From Cyanidium caldarium (Eukaryota > Rhodophyta > Bangiophyceae > Cyanidiales > Cyanidiaceae): a stretch of 64,000 nucleotides of DNA. A program made the translations under genes and the position numbers. Positions 52,288 to 60,510 of the stretch are shown piece after piece (position 1 is the first letter of the stretch; the number at the start of each line of letters is the position of its first letter). The stretch is from the NCBI GenBank assembly GCA_026184775.1, contig JANCYW010000008.1:186001-250000 (forward strand), given 5' to 3'. The notes under the pieces are model-generated. The model did not search any database. It was not told where the DNA came from and was given only the letters and a program-made list of their open reading frames with translations.

Positions 52288-54483
52288 TTACCCGCCCTCC
52301 CCCGCACATTCTACTCTCTCCCCTGATACATCTCCTGTATCAGCCTGCGCATATTTGGTTTGCACCACGCGCCGCTTGATCTTCAGCGTGGGCGTCATCT
52401 CACCGCCCTCCACACTCAGTTCGTGCGGCAAGATGCGGAAATACTTGATCGTCGCATAGGACGGCAACTGCGCGTTCACCGCATCCACGTACGTTTGAAT
52501 CAGATGCAGCACTCGGCGGTCGCGCGCCGCATCCGCCAGCGTGACCACCCCATCCTCCACGCCGGCCCTGCGCAGCAGCGCCCTCAGCTGTGTCTCGTCC
52601 AGGCAGACCAGCGCCACACAATACGGCATGCGATCGCCGATCATCACCGCCTGCGCAATGCCCTCGTGCTCGCGCAACTGCGCCTCGGCCAACTGCGGTG
52701 CCACGTATTTGCCGCCGGATGTCTTGATCAACTCCTTCAGCCGATCGGTGATCACCAGATAGCCGTCCTCATCGAAACGTCCCACATCGCCGGTGCGCAA
52801 AAAGCCCAGGTCGTCGATCACTGCCGCCGTCGCCGCGGCGTCTCGATAGTAGCCGGCGAATACGTTGTCGCCCTTGACCCGGATTTCGCCCTCCTCGCCT
52901 AGCACCACCTGGGTGCCGCGCAACGGCAATCCGACGGTGCCCGGTTTGACGGCACCTTTGGGGCAGAGCGCGATCACCCCGGTGCTCTCGCTCTGACCGT
53001 ACAGTTCACAAATGTCCATGCCCAGCGAGGCGAAGAAGAAGCACACATCCTGCGACAGTGGCGCGGCACCCGACGCGAAGGTGTGACACCGATCGAACCC
53101 TAGCCGACGGCGAATGCCGCGGACGACACTGTCGGACAGCAGCCGCCATTGCCACGCCAGCAGCGGCGACGTCTGCGGCCGCTCCTCCCGCCGGCTGTTG
53201 CGGTGCTCGGCCACCCGGGCGCCCACTTGCAGCGCCCGTCGAATGAGCGCCGAGCGCAGCCATGACGCTTCGGCAAACGCCTGACACAGCGCCGTGCGTA
53301 ACTTCTCCCATAAACGCGGCACCGACAGGAACAGCGTCGGCCGCACCTCCACCAAATGCTCTTTCACCGCCGCAATGCTCTCCGAAAAGTACACGGTGTT
53401 GGCGTCGTAGATGGCCAACAGTTCGCCCTGGATGCGCTCGGCCACATGGCACAGCGGTAGGAACGACAAGGTCACGTCCTGTCCGCCACTGCCCACGCTA
53501 CGGGAGATCTCCTCGGCCATGAAATAGAGGTTGCGATGGGTGTAGCAGGCACCTTTGGGCGCACCGGTCGTTCCCGAAGTGTACACCGTCATGCAGTATT
53601 GCGACGGTGGGATAGCGCGCGCCTCCTCCTCGATACGTCGCGGCGCTCGCTGATGTTCATCGCGGCCCGCCGCCAGCAGCTGCGCCCATCGGATGGTCTT
53701 GCAGCGCATCGATGACGAGCGGTATGCCAGCGACGCCGCCCAGCCGGGCGCAGCATCGCCCACCGGACTCGCGTCCAGCAGCACCACCAGCTGCAGCGCC
53801 GACAGTTTGCGCGGCGACGCCAGCAACTTGTCCAATTGGCGCTGCGAATCCACCAGCGCCACTTTGGCCCGGAAATGCTCCTGGATGAACGACACCTGCT
53901 CCAAGGTGTCGTTGGGGTACACGCCGGCGGTGGCGCCGCCCAAGCACATCACCGCCAAGTCGAGGATCAGCCACTCGGGTCGGTTGCCGCTCAGCACGGT
54001 GGCGTGGTCACCCGCACGGAATCCGTATCGTCGCAGACCGTGCGCCACCAAACTCACCAGCTCGCCGTACTCCGCCCAGCTCCACGTCTGCCAGGCGCCG
54101 CCCACTGGGTAGCCCAGAGCGGGCGCGTCCGCGCACGGCCGATGCACACCGTTCACATTGTCGAAGAAACGATTCAAAATGGTACGTCGGCGAGGGGCAT
54201 CCCGCTCTAGCGCCAGTAGCGGTACCGGCTCGCGCGCCGGCTGCACCGGCCGTGGCTCCGCAGGCGGTTCGTCGCCGGATCCCGCTTGCGGCTTCGAAGG
54301 AGGCTGGCGGGTTGCATCACGCGGCGCGTTGGCCGCTGGTGCTGCATCAGCGAGTCGCCCATTGCACTGGGGCTTGCCGCGCAACGGACGCCCTGTTTGA
54401 GCGCGGCACGAGCCAGCTCGCCGCGTTGTCGCCGGACGACGACGGCGGCGGCGCGCACTCGATCCCGCGGCCACAAAACCCAT
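52288..54483 (-). CDS. Long-chain acyl-CoA synthetase (AMP-forming)
   Basis: A 731-aa adenylate-forming enzyme. Motifs: the P-loop YTSGTTGAPKG, LPLCHVAER, the adenine motif YGQSESTG, the hinge/ribose motif RTGDVGRFDEDGYL followed by DRLKELIKTSGGKYVAP, and a C-terminal LKIKRR with the catalytic Lys. The LKELIKTSGGKYVAP form and spacing suit long-chain acyl-CoA synthetases, nearest to the bubblegum/FadD15 type. It activates fatty acids to acyl-CoA for lipid synthesis or oxidation. About 85 N-terminal residues are Arg/Ala/Pro-rich and could direct it to an organelle. ATG 54483 is the first in frame. Confidence 0.92.
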   Translation of the reverse strand: MGFVAAGSSARRRRRRPATTRRAGSCRAQTGRPLRGKPQCNGRLADAAPAANAPRDATRQPPSKPQAGSGDEPPAEPRPVQPAREPVPLLALERDAPRRRTILNRFFDNVNGVHRPCADAPALGYPVGGAWQTWSWAEYGELVSLVAHGLRRYGFRAGDHATVLSGNRPEWLILDLAVMCLGGATAGVYPNDTLEQVSFIQEHFRAKVALVDSQRQLDKLLASPRKLSALQLVVLLDASPVGDAAPGWAASLAYRSSSMRCKTIRWAQLLAAGRDEHQRAPRRIEEEARAIPPSQYCMTVYTSGTTGAPKGACYTHRNLYFMAEEISRSVGSGGQDVTLSFLPLCHVAERIQGELLAIYDANTVYFSESIAAVKEHLVEVRPTLFLSVPRLWEKLRTALCQAFAEASWLRSALIRRALQVGARVAEHRNSRREERPQTSPLLAWQWRLLSDSVVRGIRRRLGFDRCHTFASGAAPLSQDVCFFFASLGMDICELYGQSESTGVIALCPKGAVKPGTVGLPLRGTQVVLGEEGEIRVKGDNVFAGYYRDAAATAAVIDDLGFLRTGDVGRFDEDGYLVITDRLKELIKTSGGKYVAPQLAEAQLREHEGIAQAVMIGDRMPYCVALVCLDETQLRALLRRAGVEDGVVTLADAARDRRVLHLIQTYVDAVNAQLPSYATIKYFRILPHELSVEGGEMTPTLKIKRRVVQTKYAQADTGDVSGERVECAGEGG

Positions 54484-54739
54484 ACGCCACTGAGAGCCCT
54501 AGACGGCAGCGTTGGCCGACGGGCCTACGACACCGCACGCCACGGTTCAGCCGACGACCTGAGCGTGTGATCGACTGGAGGAACACTTTGCTGGAACGTC
54601 GGTCTCGCATGCGGACCGGAGGTCACCGCTGCCCTCTTCATCCATTCAAGGGCGCCCTCACAATTTCGGGAGGTTGCACGTGGCCTGTTCAGCGGACACT
54701 CCAAGACGCGACCACCCTCCCGAGGGAGGTGCCTCATCT

Positions 54740-55192
54740 ATGGCCACCGCCACGGCTTTCGCGCGCGACACGGACTGTGCGGCGCAACGTCTCGACGATG
54801 ACGACACTTCGGTGGAGGACGATTTCGGCACCGTAATGGGTAGCGGAAGTCTGTCGCGGGCATCGGGCAGCGCACCGGTGGACAGCCTGCCGCGACCGGC
54901 CGACGTGCCCGGGTCGCGCCGGGCACAAGGCCTGGCGGTTGAGCGTGTGGCCGCCAAAACGCGCGATGAGGGACACGTCGGCGATTCGGTCACAGTGGAG
55001 GACGCGGAGAGTGAATCGGCGTGGTCGTGGCGGCCGTCGGCGGTGGCCGGCCAGGGCGCGATGCGGCGATCGCGGCGCGGCGTCTGTGGAGCTTGCCTGC
55101 GCACACTGCTCTCGCCGGTGCTGGCGTGCTCGCGGCGCGCATGCGGTCCGGACGCCAAGTGGCGACAGCCGCGCACCGTACCGGAGCGATGA
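54740..55192 (+). CDS. Hypothetical protein, 150 aa
   Basis: I do not recognise this protein. From ATG 54740 it has an acidic N-terminal part (LDDDDTSVEDDFG) and a disordered Ser/Ala/Arg middle. A short Cys/Arg-rich C-terminal block (RRSRRGVCGACLRTLLSPVLACSRRACG) could be membrane-associated or metal-binding. It lies divergent from the acyl-CoA synthetase (256 bp between starts) and 175 bp from the converging NRAMP gene. Codon pattern is compatible with coding, but the lack of any recognisable domain keeps this tentative. Confidence 0.4.
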   Translation: MATATAFARDTDCAAQRLDDDDTSVEDDFGTVMGSGSLSRASGSAPVDSLPRPADVPGSRRAQGLAVERVAAKTRDEGHVGDSVTVEDAESESAWSWRPSAVAGQGAMRRSRRGVCGACLRTLLSPVLACSRRACGPDAKWRQPRTVPER

Positions 55193-55367
55193 GAGAGAAG
55201 CTCGGTTGATGAGAGCCAGGCGTCGCCGCGTATCTCAGCTATCCTTTACGGTTCCGCCAAAGTCGGTCTGTCTCTCTCGTCGGTAGCGCTCCAGTCCGCG
55301 AGGTGTCGGCGGCAAGCACCACGCGCACTCCCTGCCAGCAGGATGCAACGAGCGCTGCGTCGGGCTA

Positions 55368-57251
55368 CTACGCAAAAGAGAGCCAAAGAAGCACCGCGTA
55401 GTAGGCGATGATCACCACATCCTCGAGGATGTTGGCCTGTATTGTCCACGCGTTCACCGGCGAAGTGTACGCGTACTGGCCGAGCATGCCACCGCTGGAT
55501 GCATAGAGCGTGTACGTGTTCAAACCGACGACGAGCACCGCGATGAACCAACCGGTGATGAGTGGCAACCAGTGCAGCGGGCGCCGCTGATGTACGACGC
55601 GCATCAGCGGCACGAGCACCAGCGGCAGCATGAACGTCAGAAAGGCGTTCACCACGCCGATCACATTGTTCACCGTCTGCTTGTTCACGGTCGTCGCGGA
55701 GATGATCAACGCCGGTAGAATGGCGAGCGCGCGTGTGATACACGCTCGCAGCCACAGTGGTAGCCGCATGTCGATAAATCCGGACATGACGTAGTTTCCG
55801 CTGAGGCTGACGGCTACAGAGGCTGCCAGGCCGGCCGCCAACAGCGCCAGCGACCACGTTACGCATGCGCCTTGAAACGGGATATAGTCGCAAAAGTTGT
55901 ACAGACCGATCTCGCTCTTCTTCGCGGCGCTCAGCGGGTAGATATGCTCGGCGGTGATCGCGATCATCGACAAGTTGATGAGAAACGCGAAGAACACCGG
56001 CGCGAGCATCTCCAACGTGAAGATGCGCACCATGCGCCTCGCCTCGCGTTCTGATGCGGCGTTTGGTGGCGTGTCGCATGCCGGCTTGCTGGCCTTGAGT
56101 GCAGCCGCGACATCGCCGGCCGAAGATGTCGATGCGGAGGAGACGTCCTGCTGCAATGGCGCTTCATCACTGACCCGCGAATCATTCTCTACCTCCAAAA
56201 CGCCGTGAGCAGGCGGCGCCATCGTTTGGATCGCATCCTCTGTGGCCGTTGTGCCCAGTTCTGGAGGTGAGTGCTGATGATCGGCACTGCCGGCATCACC
56301 GGCGCCGTGGACGTCCACAATCGTATTCGAATCCTGTTTCCCATGGCACGCAGTACGCTCACTCGTCTCCGCAGGCGAGCACTCGCCGCCACCGGTGTCG
56401 ACGGTGTCCGCCGTGGTGCGCGACTCCCGTTTCCTTAGCATTTCAGCACGCACTCCCAGCGCCGCATAGTGGGCCAAGAGCACACCCGTTTGCAAGTACG
56501 GATTGTGTGGGCCCACCACGGTGCCGATCATATCCATCGCGTCGTACACCGCGTTGCCACTGCTGAAAGTTGGCACGACCCATCCGAAAAAGAGCGCGCC
56601 CACATCCGCACCGGACTTGATCAATGCTACCAGCAGCAATATGCCCAGCGCAAGCAACAACACCGTCACAATGAGCTCCAGCACGTGAAAGCCGAGCAGT
56701 TGCGTGGCCAGCACCATGACGGTGCTCAGGCCGGACAGCAGCGCACCCGCCCAGACCGGCAAACCAGTCAAGATGTTCACCCCAAACGCAAACCCAATCA
56801 CCATAGATATGTCGGTCCCCATCACAATCAGCTCCAACAGCGCCCATACCACGTAGCGGGACCAAGGCGGCCGACGATAAAAGTTTCGTTGTGCCCGACT
56901 CAAGTCGGTCACTCCGTCGCCGTGGAACACGAAACGCACGCACAACCAGCCGATAAAGTAGCCGGCCCACTGAGACCACCACACCACCCACAGCTGCGCA
57001 TAACGGTACCCGGAACCCGACTGTATGTCAGCGAACAGGTTTCCCGGATCGATAAACACAATGCTGAACAACCAGCCCGGCCCGCTATACCGAAACGCGT
57101 CGTGCAACCAGCGACGCACGCGCGACCATCCACGACGTGTCACCGACTGACTTGCATCGACCGGCGATGCGGCCGGTGGTGATTGCCAGAGCTCGTCGGT
57201 CGCAGGCACGGCCACCGCCGCCTCCGCGTCCTCTCCGGCGGCGCGCGACAT
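55368..57251 (-). CDS. NRAMP-family metal transporter, atypical selectivity site
   Basis: A 627-aa polytopic protein of the NRAMP (SLC11) family. The TM1 metal site DPGN (residues 68-71) is intact. The TM6 site normally reading MPHN is GPHN here (near residue 245), so the sulfur ligand that favours transition metals is replaced by Gly. A hydrophilic insert of about 120 residues (290-410, Ser/Thr/Asp/Glu-rich) separates TM6 and TM7, longer than usual. Later helices (FFAFLINLSMIAITAEH, SGNYVMSGFI) agree with the family. With the Met lost, the substrate may be Mg, Al or another hard ion rather than Mn/Fe; this is inference from NRMT and NRAT1 transporters. ATG 57251 is the first in frame. Confidence 0.87.
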   Translation of the reverse strand: MSRAAGEDAEAAVAVPATDELWQSPPAASPVDASQSVTRRGWSRVRRWLHDAFRYSGPGWLFSIVFIDPGNLFADIQSGSGYRYAQLWVVWWSQWAGYFIGWLCVRFVFHGDGVTDLSRAQRNFYRRPPWSRYVVWALLELIVMGTDISMVIGFAFGVNILTGLPVWAGALLSGLSTVMVLATQLLGFHVLELIVTVLLLALGILLLVALIKSGADVGALFFGWVVPTFSSGNAVYDAMDMIGTVVGPHNPYLQTGVLLAHYAALGVRAEMLRKRESRTTADTVDTGGGECSPAETSERTACHGKQDSNTIVDVHGAGDAGSADHQHSPPELGTTATEDAIQTMAPPAHGVLEVENDSRVSDEAPLQQDVSSASTSSAGDVAAALKASKPACDTPPNAASEREARRMVRIFTLEMLAPVFFAFLINLSMIAITAEHIYPLSAAKKSEIGLYNFCDYIPFQGACVTWSLALLAAGLAASVAVSLSGNYVMSGFIDMRLPLWLRACITRALAILPALIISATTVNKQTVNNVIGVVNAFLTFMLPLVLVPLMRVVHQRRPLHWLPLITGWFIAVLVVGLNTYTLYASSGGMLGQYAYTSPVNAWTIQANILEDVVIIAYYAVLLWLSFA

Positions 57252-57698
57252 CCGATCGCCACCCTCACGCCAGCGTGCTCAGTGCACCCGTGCTCCTCAG
57301 GCAGCGCCCATTCGATGCACCTTAGACAGGAACTCGAAATGCCCTTTCGACTCGGGGCGCCACAACTCCAACCCATAACGAGCGGGAGGTGCATCGCTGC
57401 CCCGCCTCCCACCGCCCCTCACACGGCGCATGCCGAAAATCGAGCGACACGCGCGTGCCGCACGCACGCTCGCTGTTTGCGGCAACATCGGCGACGAGCA
57501 CGCAGCGGGCGTGCGCGATCGATGGGGGATGGTGGACGCTCCTGCGGTCTGTCCCCCATCGAGAGGTGTTGGTGCGTCGGCGCTGGGTACAGGCGACGAA
57601 CACAGCGCTTGATCAGACGAGTACGCTGCAAAGGATGTTCTAGGTTATTTGAATAGATCGTCGAGTGTCTCCTATACTCCACGTTGCTTCACACCGGT
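57252..57698. other. Intergenic spacer, NRAMP / RRM protein
   Basis: A 447-bp spacer between two minus-strand genes. Small open frames are present on both strands but none resembles a protein. It should contain the NRAMP promoter. Confidence 0.4.
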
Positions 57699-58283
57699 TT
57701 ACTCGTTGTGATTCGGGCCACTGGCGCCTCTACCACCGCTCTCCTCGCGCGTGGCGCTACGGGTGACCCGACGCGGACTATGGCCGCCACTTGCACCGAC
57801 GCCACCTCGCGGTGCAGCTCCAGCGGTGGGTGAGGGGGCATTCGGCGGCCGCTGGCCTTTCTCGTACTCTGCACGCTTCACCATAATGGTTCGGCCGTGT
57901 ACCTCCGCACCATCCAGCGCTTGAATGGCGGCCTCGGCTTGTGCGGCATTCTGCATGCGCACGAAGGCGAATCCGCGAATACGACGCCGCTCGTGGTCCC
58001 ACGGGATGAACACATCGACCACGGTGCCGTGCGGCGAGAACAACTCCAGCAGGTCCTCTTGTCGCGTGCGGAAAACCAGGTTGCGCACCATCAGCGGCAC
58101 CGTGCCTGCAAGTTCCTCCTCAGACGGACGATGCGGGAACGGACGCGGCCGCGACGTCCGCGCCGATCGTGCCGCGGTTGCTGCCGATGTGGCCGTCTCG
58201 CCCGAGCCGTCACCAACTGCATCGGCCGGGCTGGTGTTCGCGGGGCCATCGCCACCGCTACGAAGCGCGCCACTTTGCTCCAT
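57699..58283 (-). CDS. RRM RNA-binding protein
   Basis: A 194-aa protein with one RRM at about residues 65-145. RNP2 is LMVRNLVF and RNP1 is RGFAFVRM, with both aromatic positions present (RNP1 Phe residues). The sequence LFSPHGTVVDVFIPWDHERRRIRGFAFVRM is close to SR proteins of the SRSF2/SCL type and to glycine-rich RNA-binding proteins. There is no RS domain; the C-terminus is Gly/Ser/Arg-rich. A role in splicing or mRNA handling is likely. The start at 58283 is the first ATG; the frame upstream has only a GTG. Confidence 0.85.
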   Translation of the reverse strand: MEQSGALRSGGDGPANTSPADAVGDGSGETATSAATAARSARTSRPRPFPHRPSEEELAGTVPLMVRNLVFRTRQEDLLELFSPHGTVVDVFIPWDHERRRIRGFAFVRMQNAAQAEAAIQALDGAEVHGRTIMVKRAEYEKGQRPPNAPSPTAGAAPRGGVGASGGHSPRRVTRSATREESGGRGASGPNHNE

Positions 58284-58921
58284 ACGTTCCAGTGCCTCAC
58301 CCGTTAAAAATGTCCTAAATCGATCGATAAGCACGACCACCGAACCCTGGCGGCCGCAATCGATCGCTCCGCCCCACTGGCAAGGCTAGTCGTCGAGTGC
58401 CGCAGCCTCGCCCGCCCGCGTGCCACCTCGACGGATGTCCCAGCGCCTCGCGCCGCCCGTCAGCTGTCAACCACCGGCAACGCACACACCTACCACCTCG
58501 ACAAGCACGCCTGCGCACACTCGAAGCAGCAGCGTTCCTCCTCGCCAAGCGTGCTGCCGGCCGAGCACTCAAACCACACCCGACTGCCGGAGCACACGCA
58601 CGCGCCTCACGCCGCGATGTACGCGCCTCCGCAAGCCAAATTGCAGACACGCCGCTGTGGAGGGCGCGCCGATGCCCTCGATCCGGTGGCCGGCGAGCGC
58701 TCGCGCAATTGATCTCGCGATCGGATTCTCGAAATGCGTCAAAATTGGCCAATGCAGCGAGCGGCGGCCAGACGGCTCGGTTGCGTGGGGCGTTCCCTGT
58801 TGTCGAAGGGCAGCGTCGTGCTACCGCAGCTCGTTCGCGACGCGCCCGCGATTCACCGCTCTACGCAATCGACAACTCCCCATTCGCCTCTATCCCGACA
58901 GCGACATGAAGGCCGCGGAGC
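58284..58921. other. Divergent spacer, RRM protein / LYR protein
   Basis: A 638-bp region, among the largest gaps here. Frames of 145-189 codons are open on both strands, but they are Arg/Ala/Pro/Ser-rich without any motif, as expected by chance at this GC content. I call no gene. Confidence 0.45.
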
Positions 58922-59212
58922 ATGCTGTCGCTGACGTCGTTGCGACGCGAGGCGCTGTCGCTGTACCGCGAGGCGTTGCGCGCGGCTGAGCAGTTTCGGT
59001 GGCCGCATCCGTCGGGGCGACTGTGGAGCGAAGTGCTCCGTGAGAGCGTGCGCTCGGAGATGCGCGCTGCGCGGGATGAGCGCGACCCGCAGATGATCGC
59101 GCGGCTGCTGCTGACCGGTCGCGCGGCGCTGGAGGAGGCGCAGCGCCGCCTGTGCGAGAAGCGCGCTCAAGGCGCAGCCACCGATAGCCCGCCAGGGACG
59201 CGCAAAAGTTAG
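58922..59212 (+). CDS. LYR-motif protein (LYRM)
   Basis: A 96-aa protein with a canonical LYR motif in LRREALSLYREALRAAEQF (residues ~7-25), followed by helices ending in RLLLTGRAALEEAQRRL, the three-helix pattern of LYRM proteins. A WPHPSGRLWSEVLRESVRSEM segment separates helices 1 and 2. LYR proteins bind the mitochondrial acyl carrier protein and help assemble Fe-S proteins or respiratory complexes. The exact member cannot be named. The gene converges on CLPS with 12 bp between stop codons. Confidence 0.85.
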   Translation: MLSLTSLRREALSLYREALRAAEQFRWPHPSGRLWSEVLRESVRSEMRAARDERDPQMIARLLLTGRAALEEAQRRLCEKRAQGAATDSPPGTRKS

Positions 59213-59224
59213 CGTCGCGGCGGC

Positions 59225-59839
59225 TCAGGCGGCGCTGCTGCGCTCGGGCATGATGCTGCTGGTGAGCCCTTCTCGCTGCAAGCCCTGGCAATACTCCTCG
59301 GCCAGCTGCTTCCATGTCGTGGTGACAGTGGCCACGCCAGCCTTGTGCGCTTGCACGGTGATGCGATGTGCCTTGAAGCGCGTCAACGTCTTCACCACTT
59401 TGACCAGCGCGTAGGTGACGTACATAAACGTGTGCACGTCGTCATTGTGTAGCAACACGCGCCACATCGGTTCGTACTCCACTTTCTCCTTCGGTTTGGC
59501 CTTGGGCTTCACCTTGGTAATTACCGCCGTCCCGCCGCCCTCGCGCTCGCGCTCCGCACCGCCGTCGTTGGCACCGGCGCCGGGGGAGAAGGTGCCCGGT
59601 TGGCTGCCCAGTTTGCCCGGGCCTTTTTTGCCAACGTCTGCCGCTCGCAACGCGAAACTACCGTTTGGTTGCGCTCGTTGCGGCACTCGCGCCACGATGC
59701 GGGGCGTGCCCACTGTCGGTGCACGAGCGAGGAACGGGTGCGAACCGCCTCCCGCCGGCGTCCGCAGGCCCCAGCAGCCACCGCGTCCGCCTCGCCAGTC
59801 CAGCCGTATCAAAGGGTGCAGCGCAAAAGTCGCCTCCAT
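59225..59839 (-). CDS. CLPS: ClpS-type N-recognin adaptor, plastid
   Basis: A 204-aa protein in which the last ~85 residues match ClpS: WRVLLHNDDVHTFMYVTYALVKVVKTLT, AHRITVQAHKAGVATVTT and EEYCQGLQREGLTSSIMPE. The NDD and the following His/Val pocket residues that grip N-terminal bulky residues are kept. ClpS hands substrates to the ClpC-ClpP protease; plants keep ClpS1 in the chloroplast stroma. The leader (MEATFALHPLIRL) has an early Phe, as in red-algal plastid transit peptides, and continues as a Gly/Lys/Pro-rich linker. ATG 59839 is the first in frame. Confidence 0.93.
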   Translation of the reverse strand: MEATFALHPLIRLDWRGGRGGCWGLRTPAGGGSHPFLARAPTVGTPRIVARVPQRAQPNGSFALRAADVGKKGPGKLGSQPGTFSPGAGANDGGAEREREGGGTAVITKVKPKAKPKEKVEYEPMWRVLLHNDDVHTFMYVTYALVKVVKTLTRFKAHRITVQAHKAGVATVTTTWKQLAEEYCQGLQREGLTSSIMPERSSAA

Positions 59840-60510
59840 AGTGCCGAATGGAACCGACGGGACTTGTTGCTGGACGGAAATCGTCGAATTTGCGAGTCAC
59901 CACACGCCTGGAACGTGATGTTGCGGCCAACGTGAACGTCGTCAACGTTCAATGGCGTTCTCAAGCGCGCCGGCCGATGTCGGTGAGCCGAAATGAGTGG
60001 ATGTTTCAGGAAGGAATGCGCGAAGGGCATGTGCGATGCGAAGAGGTGTCACGGCGTCGGAGGAGAGAATGCAAGAGTGCGAGCGAGAGGGAAATGAGGT
60101 GATGGGGGAGGGTGAAAGGGGATCAGGTGTGAAATGAGGCGGTATGCTTTTCCATAGATGTGAGTGAATCGATGGGGTGGCGGGTGATCTTTCAAGAGAT
60201 GTGCGATTCTGAGGATGGTGGCATTTGCAAAGTTCATGACTCGCATGACAGCCGTGTTGAGAGATATTCCAGACAACGTCTCCGCGACTTCGCATCCGTG
60301 CAGTTTGAAGAAGTGGCCCTCACCTTCATCAGCTATTCAATCAGAAACGGAAAGCCCGCTGCGGTTGCTCGGTTCGTCTTCCCGCGCTCTCGCTTTCTCG
60401 TCTGTCGCAAGGCCTTCGTCAACGCCTCTTCTACCGGTCAAATTCCTGGCAAAGCACTGCGCAACGATCACCGACTCTACTGGACACGCTCTTCTCACTT
60501 TCATCATTCC
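59840..60510. promoter_or_regulatory. Divergent spacer, CLPS / GRP94
   Basis: A 671-bp region upstream of both genes. The GRP94 frame is already open from 60160 with an ATG at 60172, but the encoded segment (~113 aa) is not HSP90-like and would bury the signal peptide. No convincing heat-shock or ER-stress element could be placed by eye. A purine-rich patch lies at about 60050-60120. Confidence 0.45.

Noticed and set aside
58315-58920. Several 140-190-codon frames on both strands in the RRM/LYR spacer
   Set aside because: They are low-complexity and overlap each other on both strands, as expected by chance in GC-rich DNA.
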